Shown: in pieces, positions 21,007 through 28,193 of the stretch
Layout of the letters: each line of letters opens with the position of its first letter
Position numbering within the stretch: the stretch's first letter is position 1
NCBI GenBank assembly: GCA_949744165.1
Contig: CATJWG010000151.1
Coordinates: 1-33,590, forward strand
DNA length: 33,590 nucleotides
Direction: 5' to 3'
Origin: an uncultured Eubacteriales bacterium
GTDB lineage: Bacteria > Bacillota > Clostridia > Oscillospirales > Oscillospiraceae
Position numbers and translations under genes: made by a program
Notes under the pieces: model-generated
The model's input: only the letters and a program-made list of their open reading frames with translations
The model's database searches: none
Told to the model about the DNA's origin: nothing

Positions 21007-21453
21007 ATGGAGAATGAAAAGCAGCAGGATATGGAGCGGCAAATCCGCAGCTTCATTGATAAGATAAACGAGGAAAACCCCGACACCATGTGCGGGCTTA
21101 TAAAGCCCTGCTTTGTAAGCTGCGACGCCGGCGAGCAGACCGTGATAATGTCATATCCCGCGCAGTACTGGGAGCAAAACCCTATAGGCCGGATGCAGGG
21201 CGGCGTTGTCGCTGCCATACTCGACTTCACCGGCGGCTGCCTGGCGGTGTACTACGGTGGGAAAATGGCCGTGACGGTGTCGCTGCAAACGTCCTATCTG
21301 CGCCCTGGCCCGACGGAGGGGAAGGTAATTGTGAAAGCGCGCCTGACAAAGTCCGGCCGCAGCCTTCTGCACGCCTTCGCAGAGTGCTGGAGCGAGGACG
21401 AGCCGGGTAAATTGATTGCCACGGCGAACATGGTGTACATGGCGCAGGGGTGA
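21007..21453 (+). CDS. PaaI-type hotdog-fold acyl-CoA thioesterase
   Basis: A 148-residue protein with the hotdog fold. After an N-terminal helix of about 30 residues comes a strand, then the segment NPIGRMQGGVVAAILDFTGG, equivalent to the PaaI motif (HGG with Asp in the helix), though a Gln-Gly-Gly replaces the usual His-Gly-Gly. The strand-rich end TVSLQTSYLRPGPTEGKVIV and AFAECWSEDEPGKLIATANM follows. Family members hydrolyse acyl- or aryl-CoA thioesters. The His to Gln change is seen in some active PaaI homologues, so loss of activity is not implied. The start at 21007 has AAGGAGG just upstream; an ATG at 20905 would include the promoter. It is divergent from the CoA-transferase, consistent with a CoA-thioester pathway. 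No clear terminator follows. Confidence 0.85.
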   Translation: MENEKQQDMERQIRSFIDKINEENPDTMCGLIKPCFVSCDAGEQTVIMSYPAQYWEQNPIGRMQGGVVAAILDFTGGCLAVYYGGKMAVTVSLQTSYLRPGPTEGKVIVKARLTKSGRSLLHAFAECWSEDEPGKLIATANMVYMAQG

Positions 21454-21564
21454 GGATATGCCTAATTTCTTTTCATATTATAGTTTAATCGTTATATTCC
21501 CGTCAGTACCATGTCTCATGCATTTTAAAAAGGCCTGCCAGCAGCTGCGCATTATTAACAAAGT

Positions 21565-21578
21565 GTTATAATTATAAC
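21565..21578. promoter_or_regulatory. Perfect 14-bp palindrome containing TATAAT
   Basis: GTTATAATTATAAC reads the same on both strands and includes a -10-like TATAAT on each. It is about 88-100 bases before the lipoprotein start at 21666. No good -35 is seen at 17 bp. It may be an operator, a bidirectional -10, or a chance AT-rich palindrome. Confidence 0.4.
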
Positions 21579-21665
21579 CATTAACGTTGAATAACCATAA
21601 AAGCTACATTGCCGAAGCCTGCGGCTCATACTGCGAGTTTGCGGCAGTTCAAGGAGGTCAGTCTG

Positions 21666-22235
21666 ATGAAAGCTCGCGCTTGGCAGCTGCTTGTTACTGC
21701 CATTCTGCTCCTTTTCCTGTGCTCCTGCTCCGCCACCGGTCCGGACGCGGACATATCGATTCCGGACGCACCTTCGCCCACTCCGACCGCTGCTCAGGAG
21801 CGTATTCCGGATATAGGCATCGGAGTATGGGGTGACTCACCGGAAACTGTGGAGGCGCTCTGCGAATACGGTGAGTGGGCATTTGTCAGAACACCAGGTG
21901 AATTTGCCGGTTATGATTCGATTTTAGAATATTATTTCAACGACAAGGGCCTGTATTCCGGCCAGCATTGGATCATGGGAACCCAAAGCAGAGATGAAAA
22001 GTATCTTAGTATCAAAGAAATCCTGACCGTACAGTACGGCGAGCCCTCCGCCGAAAAGTTCCTTACCGGCGACCAGTCAGAGGGTCTGCCCTCCTTTGAG
22101 GATGTCTTAGAGCAGAACGGTCGCGCAGAGGTCTTCTGGCGTATATACGACGGTTCCAACAGCTCCCGCAGTTCCCTTCTCCTGTCCATGCTGCCAGACG
22201 GCCATGTCACCGTATTGATTTCCTCATTAGCTTAA
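21666..22235 (+). CDS. Putative lipoprotein of unknown function
   Basis: A 189-residue exported protein. The signal peptide MKARAWQLLVTAILLLFLCS ends at a lipobox-like LCSC with the lipidated Cys at 21. A Pro/Asp-rich linker (residues 24-45) follows. The domain of about 140 residues begins at IGIGVWGDSPETVEALCEYG. The pattern 'G-D-S-x-E-x-V' followed by a strand-rich segment, and a later ILTVQYGEPSAEKFL, recall small BamE/SmpA-like folds seen in many Firmicutes lipoproteins; this is a weak resemblance. I do not recognise the family. AAGGAGG precedes the ATG (an upstream ATG at 21609 is rejected for lack of a site and because it would mask the signal peptide). It is a single gene between a thioesterase and the PadR operon, with a terminator behind it. 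Confidence 0.8.
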   Translation: MKARAWQLLVTAILLLFLCSCSATGPDADISIPDAPSPTPTAAQERIPDIGIGVWGDSPETVEALCEYGEWAFVRTPGEFAGYDSILEYYFNDKGLYSGQHWIMGTQSRDEKYLSIKEILTVQYGEPSAEKFLTGDQSEGLPSFEDVLEQNGRAEVFWRIYDGSNSSRSSLLLSMLPDGHVTVLISSLA

Positions 22236-22246
22236 ACACCCCATAC

Positions 22247-22277
22247 AGCACCGGCTGGGCTACACCTGGCCGGTGCT
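22247..22277 (+). terminator. Terminator of the lipoprotein gene
   Basis: AGCACCGGC (22247-22255) pairs with GCCGGTGCT (22269-22277), followed by TCTTATTTC. It is 11 bases after the lipoprotein stop and 32 bases before the -35 of the PadR promoter. Confidence 0.75.
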
Positions 22278-22308
22278 TCTTATTTCAAAAAATTTCTGTG
22301 AATACCCC

Positions 22309-22339
22309 TTGACACGCAATACTCTACGGTGTATAGTAT
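22309..22339 (+). promoter_or_regulatory. PadR operon promoter with overlapping operator
   Basis: TTGACA (22309-22314), 17-bp spacer, TATAGT (22332-22337). ATACTCTA (22319-22326) and TATAGTAT (22332-22339) form an inverted repeat with one mismatch and a 5-base centre that covers the -10. This fits autorepression by the PadR protein, whose gene starts at 22361. Confidence 0.7.
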
Positions 22340-22360
22340 CCTGCGACAGGAGGTGTTTCG

Positions 22361-22675
22361 GTGGATATACAGCTCAAGCGCGGGCTGCTCGAGGTCTGTG
22401 TGCTCAAGGCCCTGCAAAGGCAGGACTCCTACGGCTACCAGATAATCAAGGACATATCCGCGCACGTGAAAATATCAGAATCGACCCTCTACCCCATACT
22501 AAAGCGAATAGAGGCGTCGGACTTTGTGACCGAGTACTCCGTGGAGCACAACGGCCGGCTGAGAAAATACTACCATCTCACCGGCAAAGGCCGGCGCCGG
22601 ATTGAGGACTTCCTTATAGAATGGGAGGAGGTCATGCTGGCATATCAGTTTATAAGGGGTGACGAGGATGAATAA
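22361..22675 (+). CDS. PadR-family transcriptional regulator
   Basis: A 104-residue winged-helix repressor of the short PadR subfamily. The N-terminal domain has the typical LLEVCVLKALQRQDSYGYQI and IKDISAHVKISESTLYPILK, the recognition helix being around SESTLYPIL (residues 39-47), then the wing RLRKYYHLTGKGRRRIEDFL. A short C-terminal helix (WEEVMLAYQFI) mediates dimerisation. It starts with GTG and has AGGAGGTG upstream. The stop overlaps the next start by 8 bases. Short PadR proteins followed by DUF1700 and DUF4097 genes form a widespread Firmicutes operon, often linked to envelope stress; the signal is unknown. Autorepression is expected from the operator over its promoter. Confidence 0.92.
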   Translation: MDIQLKRGLLEVCVLKALQRQDSYGYQIIKDISAHVKISESTLYPILKRIEASDFVTEYSVEHNGRLRKYYHLTGKGRRRIEDFLIEWEEVMLAYQFIRGDEDE

Positions 22676-23297
22676 AGAGGAATTTTTAAATGGCCTGCGC
22701 GCCCGGCTGGCCTATCTGCCTGAATCGGAGACAGAGAAATTCATAGCCTTCTACGCCGAGAGCATAGACGACCGCGTAGAGGACGGCATGAGCGAGGCCG
22801 AGGCCACCGCGGCCATGGGCGATATCGACAGCGTGGTGCATACGATAGAGTCGGAAATGCCCCTGAGCACCATCGTGCGGCAGCGCGTGAAAAACAGCCG
22901 CGAGCGCTCCGAAAACTCCGGCGGCGGGCACAGCGTCTGGTGGATAGTGCTCGCAGTGCTCGGCTTTCCGATATGGCTGTCGCTGGCCTGCGTGCTCGGC
23001 GCGGTGGTTGCGGCAATATACATCAGCGTTATGGTATTTGTCGCAGCGATATATCTCGTTCTGCTGGCCCTCGGTCTGAGCGCGGTGTTCATGCTCATGT
23101 ACTCTGTGTCGCGGCTTTTAACGGTCGGTCTTGCCTCGGCGTTGCTTGCGCTGGGCGTCGCGCTGGCGACGGCGGGCGCGTGCGCGGCGCTGCTGTGGCC
23201 CTGTGTCACGCTGTCAAAGTTACTGGTGAAGCTGCCGCTGCGATTCTGGCGCTGGCTAAAGGGGCTTATTATTGACCGAAGGAGGAATTTCGAATGA
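22668..23297 (+). CDS. DUF1700 (HAAS-domain) membrane protein
   Basis: A 209-residue protein. Residues 1-65 are the soluble HAAS/DUF1700 domain (NKEEFLNGLRARLAYLPESE, then a segment with ESIDDRVEDGMSEAEATAAM and a GDIDSVVHTIE end). A short charged linker leads to about four hydrophobic segments from about residue 90 to 195 (WWIVLAVLGFPIWLSLACVL and later), ending in a basic tail. The function is unknown; the HAAS domain is found in envelope-associated sensor or anti-sigma-like proteins. The start ATG at 22668 overlaps the end of the PadR gene and has AAGGGG 8 bases upstream; GTG at 22659 is an unlikely alternative. The stop overlaps the next ATG by 4 bases (ATGA), so the two are translationally coupled. 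Confidence 0.87.
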   Translation: MNKEEFLNGLRARLAYLPESETEKFIAFYAESIDDRVEDGMSEAEATAAMGDIDSVVHTIESEMPLSTIVRQRVKNSRERSENSGGGHSVWWIVLAVLGFPIWLSLACVLGAVVAAIYISVMVFVAAIYLVLLALGLSAVFMLMYSVSRLLTVGLASALLALGVALATAGACAALLWPCVTLSKLLVKLPLRFWRWLKGLIIDRRRNFE

Positions 23298-24430
23298 AAA
23301 AAACAGTTATAGCCGGTCTGGCACTGATTGCCGCGGGCGCCCTGGTATTCGGCGCCGGCTTTGTCGGCGCGCACGGGGACCTGAGTGTAATAAACGGAAA
23401 CTTTGGTCCCTTCGGCGTGCATTTTACGGACGGGAATGTCCACAGCGGCTTTTACACAAACGTCTCGGGCAGCAGCCATGGCATCGGCGGCGGACGCGAC
23501 AAGCCTGTGACCACGCCTCCTCCCACGCGTGCCGATGAGGTAGTATCCGTTGCGGACGTCTCGGACACACTGGAGAATCTGACGGCGGAGCCTGAGGGCT
23601 TACGGGAAATAATAATAAAAGAGCTCTATGCCGACGTGGAAATTTTGCCGTCTGACGACGGAGAGATACACATCAGCGCGGAAAAGCGGAGCGATTTTTA
23701 CTGCGAAGTGAGCAATGGCGGCGGCGTGCTGAGCATAGAACGCAAAGGCACCGTAAAGCCAATTATCCTCGGCTTTGACTCAGCCTCGCGCTCGACGCTG
23801 CGCGTATGCGTGCCGGAGGGCATGAGCCTTAAGCTGGAGATAGAAAACAACTGCGGCGACATCACAGTGTCGGACCTGAGCTTCGGCGAGGTTGAGCTTG
23901 AAACGGCGCTTGGCAACGTGAGCATTGAGAATGTGAAGTGTTCCTCGGCTGAGTTGGATTCCTCGATGGGCAGCGTGTTGGCGCAAAACGTGCAGTCCAC
24001 CGGAGACCTGAGCGCCGAATCGGACATGGGCGACGTGCTGGTGGACACGGTGAGCGCCGGCGGCAAGCTCACGGCTGAGAGCTCCTACGGCGCCGTTACA
24101 GTCAGCAACAGCAGCGCAAGAGAGCTTGAGTTAGGTTCGGACATGGGCAATGTGAGCGTGTTCGACTCTTCCGCGCAGAGCAAGGCGGAGCTCGACTGCT
24201 CCTGCGGCAGTATAGAGTTTCGCTCGCTGTCCGCGGGCCGCGAGATTGATATTGATAACGATATGGGCTCGATAGAGGGAACGCTTGCAGGAAGCATGAG
24301 CGACTACAGCATTGAGTCCTCCGTTGACTTGGGCAGCAGCAATCTTCCCGCTTCTCTCAAGCTCGGCTCCATCCTTCTGACAGTCACCGCCGACTGTGGC
24401 AGCATCGACATAAGCTTTGAGGATGACTGA
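23294..24430 (+). CDS. DUF4097 beta-solenoid membrane-anchored protein
   Basis: A 378-residue protein. It begins with one hydrophobic helix (TVIAGLALIAAGALVFGAGF, residues 4-23), acting as a signal anchor. A Gly/Ser/Pro-rich linker follows to about 90, then a long beta-solenoid. From about residue 200 there are six to seven repeats of 19-20 residues, each with the theme (D/S)-M-G-(N/S/D)-V/I, for example SSMGSVLAQ, SDMGDVLVD, SSYGAVTVS, SDMGNVSVF, CSCGSIEFR and NDMGSIEGT. This is the DUF4097 (adhesin-like) fold seen in Firmicutes envelope-stress operons. The solenoid is expected outside the membrane. Two Cys pairs in the repeats (for example CSCGS) may bind or stay reduced. GGAGG precedes the ATG, and the gene ends in a bidirectional terminator. 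Function unknown. Confidence 0.9.
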   Translation: MKKTVIAGLALIAAGALVFGAGFVGAHGDLSVINGNFGPFGVHFTDGNVHSGFYTNVSGSSHGIGGGRDKPVTTPPPTRADEVVSVADVSDTLENLTAEPEGLREIIIKELYADVEILPSDDGEIHISAEKRSDFYCEVSNGGGVLSIERKGTVKPIILGFDSASRSTLRVCVPEGMSLKLEIENNCGDITVSDLSFGEVELETALGNVSIENVKCSSAELDSSMGSVLAQNVQSTGDLSAESDMGDVLVDTVSAGGKLTAESSYGAVTVSNSSARELELGSDMGNVSVFDSSAQSKAELDCSCGSIEFRSLSAGREIDIDNDMGSIEGTLAGSMSDYSIESSVDLGSSNLPASLKLGSILLTVTADCGSIDISFEDD

Positions 24431-24443
24431 GGCCGACACAATA

Positions 24444-24483
24444 AAATAATAAGTCCGACCCTATTGGGCCGGACTTATTATTT
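24444..24483. terminator. Bidirectional terminator shared with the recQ stop
   Basis: AAATAATAAGTCCG (24444-24457) and CGGACTTATTATTT (24470-24483) form a long AU-rich-tailed stem that ends the DUF4097 operon. On the minus strand the recQ stop codon (24480-24478) and penultimate bases lie within the stem, so recQ transcripts end at the same hairpin. Confidence 0.85.
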
Positions 24484-26322
24484 GCCATCTGCGTATTTTT
24501 CTATTTCTTCCAAAAACAAGTCGCCGTATCGCTCAGCCTTTACCGCACCGATACCGGGAACCTCCAGAAGCTGGCTGCGCGTTCTGGGCACCCGCGCAGC
24601 CATGTCTGCGAGCGTGGCATTTGAAAATATTATGTAGGCCGGCACACCCTCCCTACGGGCCAGATTTGTACGAAGAGCACGTAAGGCCATCAGCAGGTCC
24701 GACTCCGGTTCGGAGCGCCAATGCGCCGCGGGCTGCGCACGGCGTCTGCGCTCCCTGCGGCTCTCCTGCTGAAGGTCCTGACGCACGCTCATGCTCACGC
24801 GCTCGCCGCGAAACAGCACCGCCCCCGCCCGCTCGGTCATTCGCAGCGTGGAATGCTCCTGCTCAACGAACAGGTAGCCGGCGTTTTCCAGGTACTCAAT
24901 GCAGCCGCGTATCTCGGCGGAACTGCGGTCACGCAGCAGGCCATAGGTCGAAACGCCCTCCAGTCCCAGCTCCTCTATTCTCCGGCTCCTGCTGCCGCGC
25001 AGAACGGATACTATCGCCGTCATACCCACGTAATAGCCTAATTTGTCGTGAACCCTGCGTATGCAGGAGAGTATCATCTGTGCGGTTACAGTTATGTCGC
25101 TTTCAACATAGGACTCACAGCAGTTGCCACAGTTACCGCAGCCCGCGCCGTGCTCCTGGCCGAAATAGTCCAGAATACAGCCGCGCAGGCAACCTCCGTG
25201 CTTGCAGTAGCCGACCATCATCTCCAGCCGGCGCAGATCCTGCTCTCTGCGCCCCCCTTCCTCCCCGTTGTTGGGCTCACGCTCGCCGTGGGTTATGAGA
25301 AACTGTGCTGTCGCCACGTCGCCGGGGGCGTACAGCAATATGGCCTCGGCCGGCTCCCCATCGCGTCCGGCGCGTCCTGCCTCCTGATAATATGACTCAA
25401 GGTCCTTGGGCATATTATAATGAATGACGAAGCTGACGTTCGACTTGTCTATGCCCATGCCGAAGGCGTTTGTTGCCACCATCACAGTTTTGCGGTCGAA
25501 GCGGAAATCCTCCTGATTTTGACGGCGCTCGGCCTCGCTGAGCCCTGCGTGGTAGCGTGTGGCCTCTACTCCCGCTCTTTGCAGGGAAAAGCATACGCGC
25601 TCGACGTTCGCTCGCGTTGCGCAGTAGACAATGCCGCTTTTTTCCCGCCGCTCTCTGAGGAGCGACAGCAGGGCCTCGGTCTTGTTCGCGGGACGTCGCA
25701 CATCGAAAAACAGATTTGGCCTGTCAAAGCCAGTTACAACCTCAACCGGTCCGCGCAGGCCCAGCTTTTCACGTATGTCCTGCCGCACCCGCGCAGTGGC
25801 CGTGGCCGTGAAGGCACACAGCGGCGGACGCTCCGGCAGGGACTCGACAAAGCCGGCAATGCGCAGGTAGCTCGGCCGAAAATCCTGGCCCCACTGAGAG
25901 ACGCAGTGCGCCTCGTCCACAGCGATGAGGGACAGCCGCCGCTCCGAGATAAGCCGCAGAAAGCTGTCGCTGTCCAGCCGCTCGGGGGCTATGTAGATAA
26001 GGCGGTAACGGCCGCAGCGGACTCCATCCCGTGCCTGGTCAAGCTGCTCGGGCGTGAGCGAGCTGTTGATAAATGTCGCGCTTATGCCGGCATTTTCCAG
26101 CGCACCGACCTGGTCGGCCATGAGCGATATGAGCGGGGAGATGACAAGCGCCGTTCCATCAAACATCAGGGCCGGAATCTGATAGCACAGCGACTTGCCT
26201 CCACCGGTAGGCATGATACCCAGAGCGTCACGCCCCGACAAAACCGCGTCAATAAGCTTTTCCTGTCCCTCTCGGAATGAGGTGTGTCCAAAATACTGCT
26301 TTAAGACTGAATACTTGTCCAT
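24478..26322 (-). CDS. recQ: ATP-dependent DNA helicase RecQ
   Basis: A 614-residue 3'-5' helicase, near the E. coli RecQ length (about 610). Motif 0 is HTSFREGQE, Walker A MPTGGGKS (37-44), motif II DEAH (136-139) and the aromatic-rich loop after it CVSQWGQDFR. Motif VI is YQEAGRAGRDGEP. The zinc site is visible as CKHGGCLRGCILDYFGQEH and the following CGNCGNC. An RQC winged-helix domain follows, with a C-terminal HRDC domain (around residues 540-610, ending in PGIGAVKAERYGDLFLEEIE). It works in repair and recombination-intermediate processing. It starts 6 bases after the M3 peptidase stop on the same strand, so the two are co-transcribed, and ends inside a shared terminator. The ribosome site (GAAGAG) is modest. 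Confidence 0.96.
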   Translation of the reverse strand: MDKYSVLKQYFGHTSFREGQEKLIDAVLSGRDALGIMPTGGGKSLCYQIPALMFDGTALVISPLISLMADQVGALENAGISATFINSSLTPEQLDQARDGVRCGRYRLIYIAPERLDSDSFLRLISERRLSLIAVDEAHCVSQWGQDFRPSYLRIAGFVESLPERPPLCAFTATATARVRQDIREKLGLRGPVEVVTGFDRPNLFFDVRRPANKTEALLSLLRERREKSGIVYCATRANVERVCFSLQRAGVEATRYHAGLSEAERRQNQEDFRFDRKTVMVATNAFGMGIDKSNVSFVIHYNMPKDLESYYQEAGRAGRDGEPAEAILLYAPGDVATAQFLITHGEREPNNGEEGGRREQDLRRLEMMVGYCKHGGCLRGCILDYFGQEHGAGCGNCGNCCESYVESDITVTAQMILSCIRRVHDKLGYYVGMTAIVSVLRGSRSRRIEELGLEGVSTYGLLRDRSSAEIRGCIEYLENAGYLFVEQEHSTLRMTERAGAVLFRGERVSMSVRQDLQQESRRERRRRAQPAAHWRSEPESDLLMALRALRTNLARREGVPAYIIFSNATLADMAARVPRTRSQLLEVPGIGAVKAERYGDLFLEEIEKYADGK

Positions 26323-26328
26323 GGCTCT

Positions 26329-28017
26329 TCACAGCCGGTTTCGTTCAAGCCATCCCGAGACAGCCGAGCCTATTTCTCCGATGCAGCCGTTCTCATACGG
26401 CAGTCGCAGTCCCGCTGAGGCCACGAGCTGCTCAAAGGTCTTTGTCCCTCCGGCATCCACAAAGGTCAAATAGCGCCGCCATGCGTCGTCCCTGTCCGCC
26501 ATCGCCGCCATCCAGAACTGGAAAGCCACCGTCTGGGCCATGCAGTAGTCGATGTAATACAACGGATAGAGATAGATGTGCAGTTGCCTCTGCCAGCCCG
26601 CGCCGCGGCTGTAGAACGGCAGGCCGTCAAAGTCTGTCCATGGGCGGTATTTACGCTCAAGCTCCAGCCACAGTGCGTTTCTCTGCTCCGGCGTCATCTC
26701 CGGATTTTCATACACGCGGTGCTGGAATTCGTCCACCATGCAGCCGTATGGGATAAAGGTCAGCGCGTCCTCGCAGTGGCCAAGCTCGTACTTTTTTGTC
26801 ATGGGTCCAAAAAATTTTTCGTGCCAGGGAGCGGTCAAAAACTCCATGGACATTGAATGAACTTCGCAGGACTCCATCCCCGGATTCATAAGTCCGCTCA
26901 GATATCCCTGGCGAGCGGCGCGGTAAAAAGCAAAAGCGTGGCCGGCCTCGTGGGTGAGTACATCAACGTCGCCGCTCGTGCCGTTGAAGTTGGAGAAGAT
27001 AAACGGCGCCTGGTAAGCCGGCAGGTCGGTACAGTAGCCGCCCGGGGCCTTGCCGGGCCGGCTGAGCACGTCCATGAGCTGAGCGTCATACAGAAATCCG
27101 GCGAACTCGTTCGTCTCCGGGCTCAGCTCACGGTACATCTCACGACCCGCGGAGAGAATATCGCCGCTTGTGCCCTGAGGCACGGCGTTTCCGTCAGGAA
27201 AGCGGAGAGTGTCGTCGTAAAAACGCAGCTTATCCACGCCAAGACGCTTTTCCTGCGCACGCTTGACCTTTTCCACAAGCGGCACCATGTCGCGCGCTAT
27301 CTGCTCGCGGAATTGCGAGACCTGCTCCGGACCATAGCAGTTGCGGCCAAGGCGGTCGTAGCCGAGGGGAATGTAGCTGTCATGGCCCAGAGCGCGGCCC
27401 TGTGCGGTGCGGCACTTCACCAGCTTGTCGAAAAGCTCGTCAAGCTGCTGATTATACGTGTCGAACCATCGGCCCTCCGTCTCGTAGGCGGCTCGGCGCA
27501 CCGCGCGGTCCGCGCTCTGCTTGAAGGGACCCAGCTTCGGCAGCGGCAGGCTCTCGCCCTGCCAGTCCACCATCGCCGAGGCATAGAGCTTTTGATACTC
27601 GCTCTGCAGGCGGTTTTCCTCCTGCATCAGCTCCATTATATCCGGCGACATCGCGCGCACGCTTATCTCAAGGTTTTTAAACATCAGGCTGCCGAGCTCC
27701 CTTTCAAGCTCGGCGCGGTACGGCGAGGCGAGCAGCGCAAGGTCAATTCTGCGCCCGAGCTCCTGCACCTCGGGGCTTATCCCATCAATATAGTCGTTCT
27801 CCGCGTCGTAAAATGCGTCACGCGTGTCCACAGTGTGGCGGATATAGGCCAGCGAAAATGCGGTTGATATCTTCTTGCCGTACTCGTCGTATTCGCGGTA
27901 AGCGGTCAGCTGCTGCGCTGCGTCCTGCGCGTTTTCTATCCTGCGCAGAGTCTCCTCCGCAAAAGCGCGAATTTCCTCAAGCTGTGGTCTTTCATAGGGC
28001 ATATCCGAAAATTTCAT
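26329..28017 (-). CDS. M3-family oligoendopeptidase (PepF-like)
   Basis: A 562-residue zinc peptidase with no signal peptide, so cytoplasmic. The zinc motif HEAGH is at 356-360 within VDVLTHEAGHAFAFYRAARQ, and the third ligand is probably the Glu in ESCEVHSMSMEF (about residue 385). A long N-terminal helical domain (1-200) and the conserved tail FDGLPFYSRGAGWQRQLHIY, followed by YPLYYIDYCMAQTVAFQFW, match the M3 oligoendopeptidase group. Members cut short peptides and recycle signal-peptide fragments. The start at 28017 has GGAGG 6 bases upstream; an earlier ATG at 28065 lies in the promoter region. It precedes recQ by 6 bases, a linkage that seems incidental. Length and motifs are complete, so it should be active. 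Confidence 0.93.
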   Translation of the reverse strand: MKFSDMPYERPQLEEIRAFAEETLRRIENAQDAAQQLTAYREYDEYGKKISTAFSLAYIRHTVDTRDAFYDAENDYIDGISPEVQELGRRIDLALLASPYRAELERELGSLMFKNLEISVRAMSPDIMELMQEENRLQSEYQKLYASAMVDWQGESLPLPKLGPFKQSADRAVRRAAYETEGRWFDTYNQQLDELFDKLVKCRTAQGRALGHDSYIPLGYDRLGRNCYGPEQVSQFREQIARDMVPLVEKVKRAQEKRLGVDKLRFYDDTLRFPDGNAVPQGTSGDILSAGREMYRELSPETNEFAGFLYDAQLMDVLSRPGKAPGGYCTDLPAYQAPFIFSNFNGTSGDVDVLTHEAGHAFAFYRAARQGYLSGLMNPGMESCEVHSMSMEFLTAPWHEKFFGPMTKKYELGHCEDALTFIPYGCMVDEFQHRVYENPEMTPEQRNALWLELERKYRPWTDFDGLPFYSRGAGWQRQLHIYLYPLYYIDYCMAQTVAFQFWMAAMADRDDAWRRYLTFVDAGGTKTFEQLVASAGLRLPYENGCIGEIGSAVSGWLERNRL

Positions 28018-28120
28018 GCGGTCCTCCGGAAATTTTAATTTGTAACAGAAGTTAGTATAACACAAAGCGGAAAAAAATGCACATCGTATTTCACCCGCCG
28101 CGCATTTTACCTCCCGCCTG

Positions 28121-28149
28121 TTGACTTCCTCGGCGGTATATGGTAAACT
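28121..28149 (+). promoter_or_regulatory. Promoter of the CNNM gene pair
   Basis: TTGACT (28121-28126), 17-bp spacer, TAAACT (28144-28149). The start would be near 28156, 38 bases before the ATG at 28194. The divergent M3 peptidase promoter lies in the same 28018-28120 interval, where TATACT on the minus strand (28061-28056 region) is a candidate -10. Confidence 0.6.
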
Positions 28150-28193
28150 ATCGCATACTTTATTATATTTGCACTGGAGAGTGATCTTTCGCC

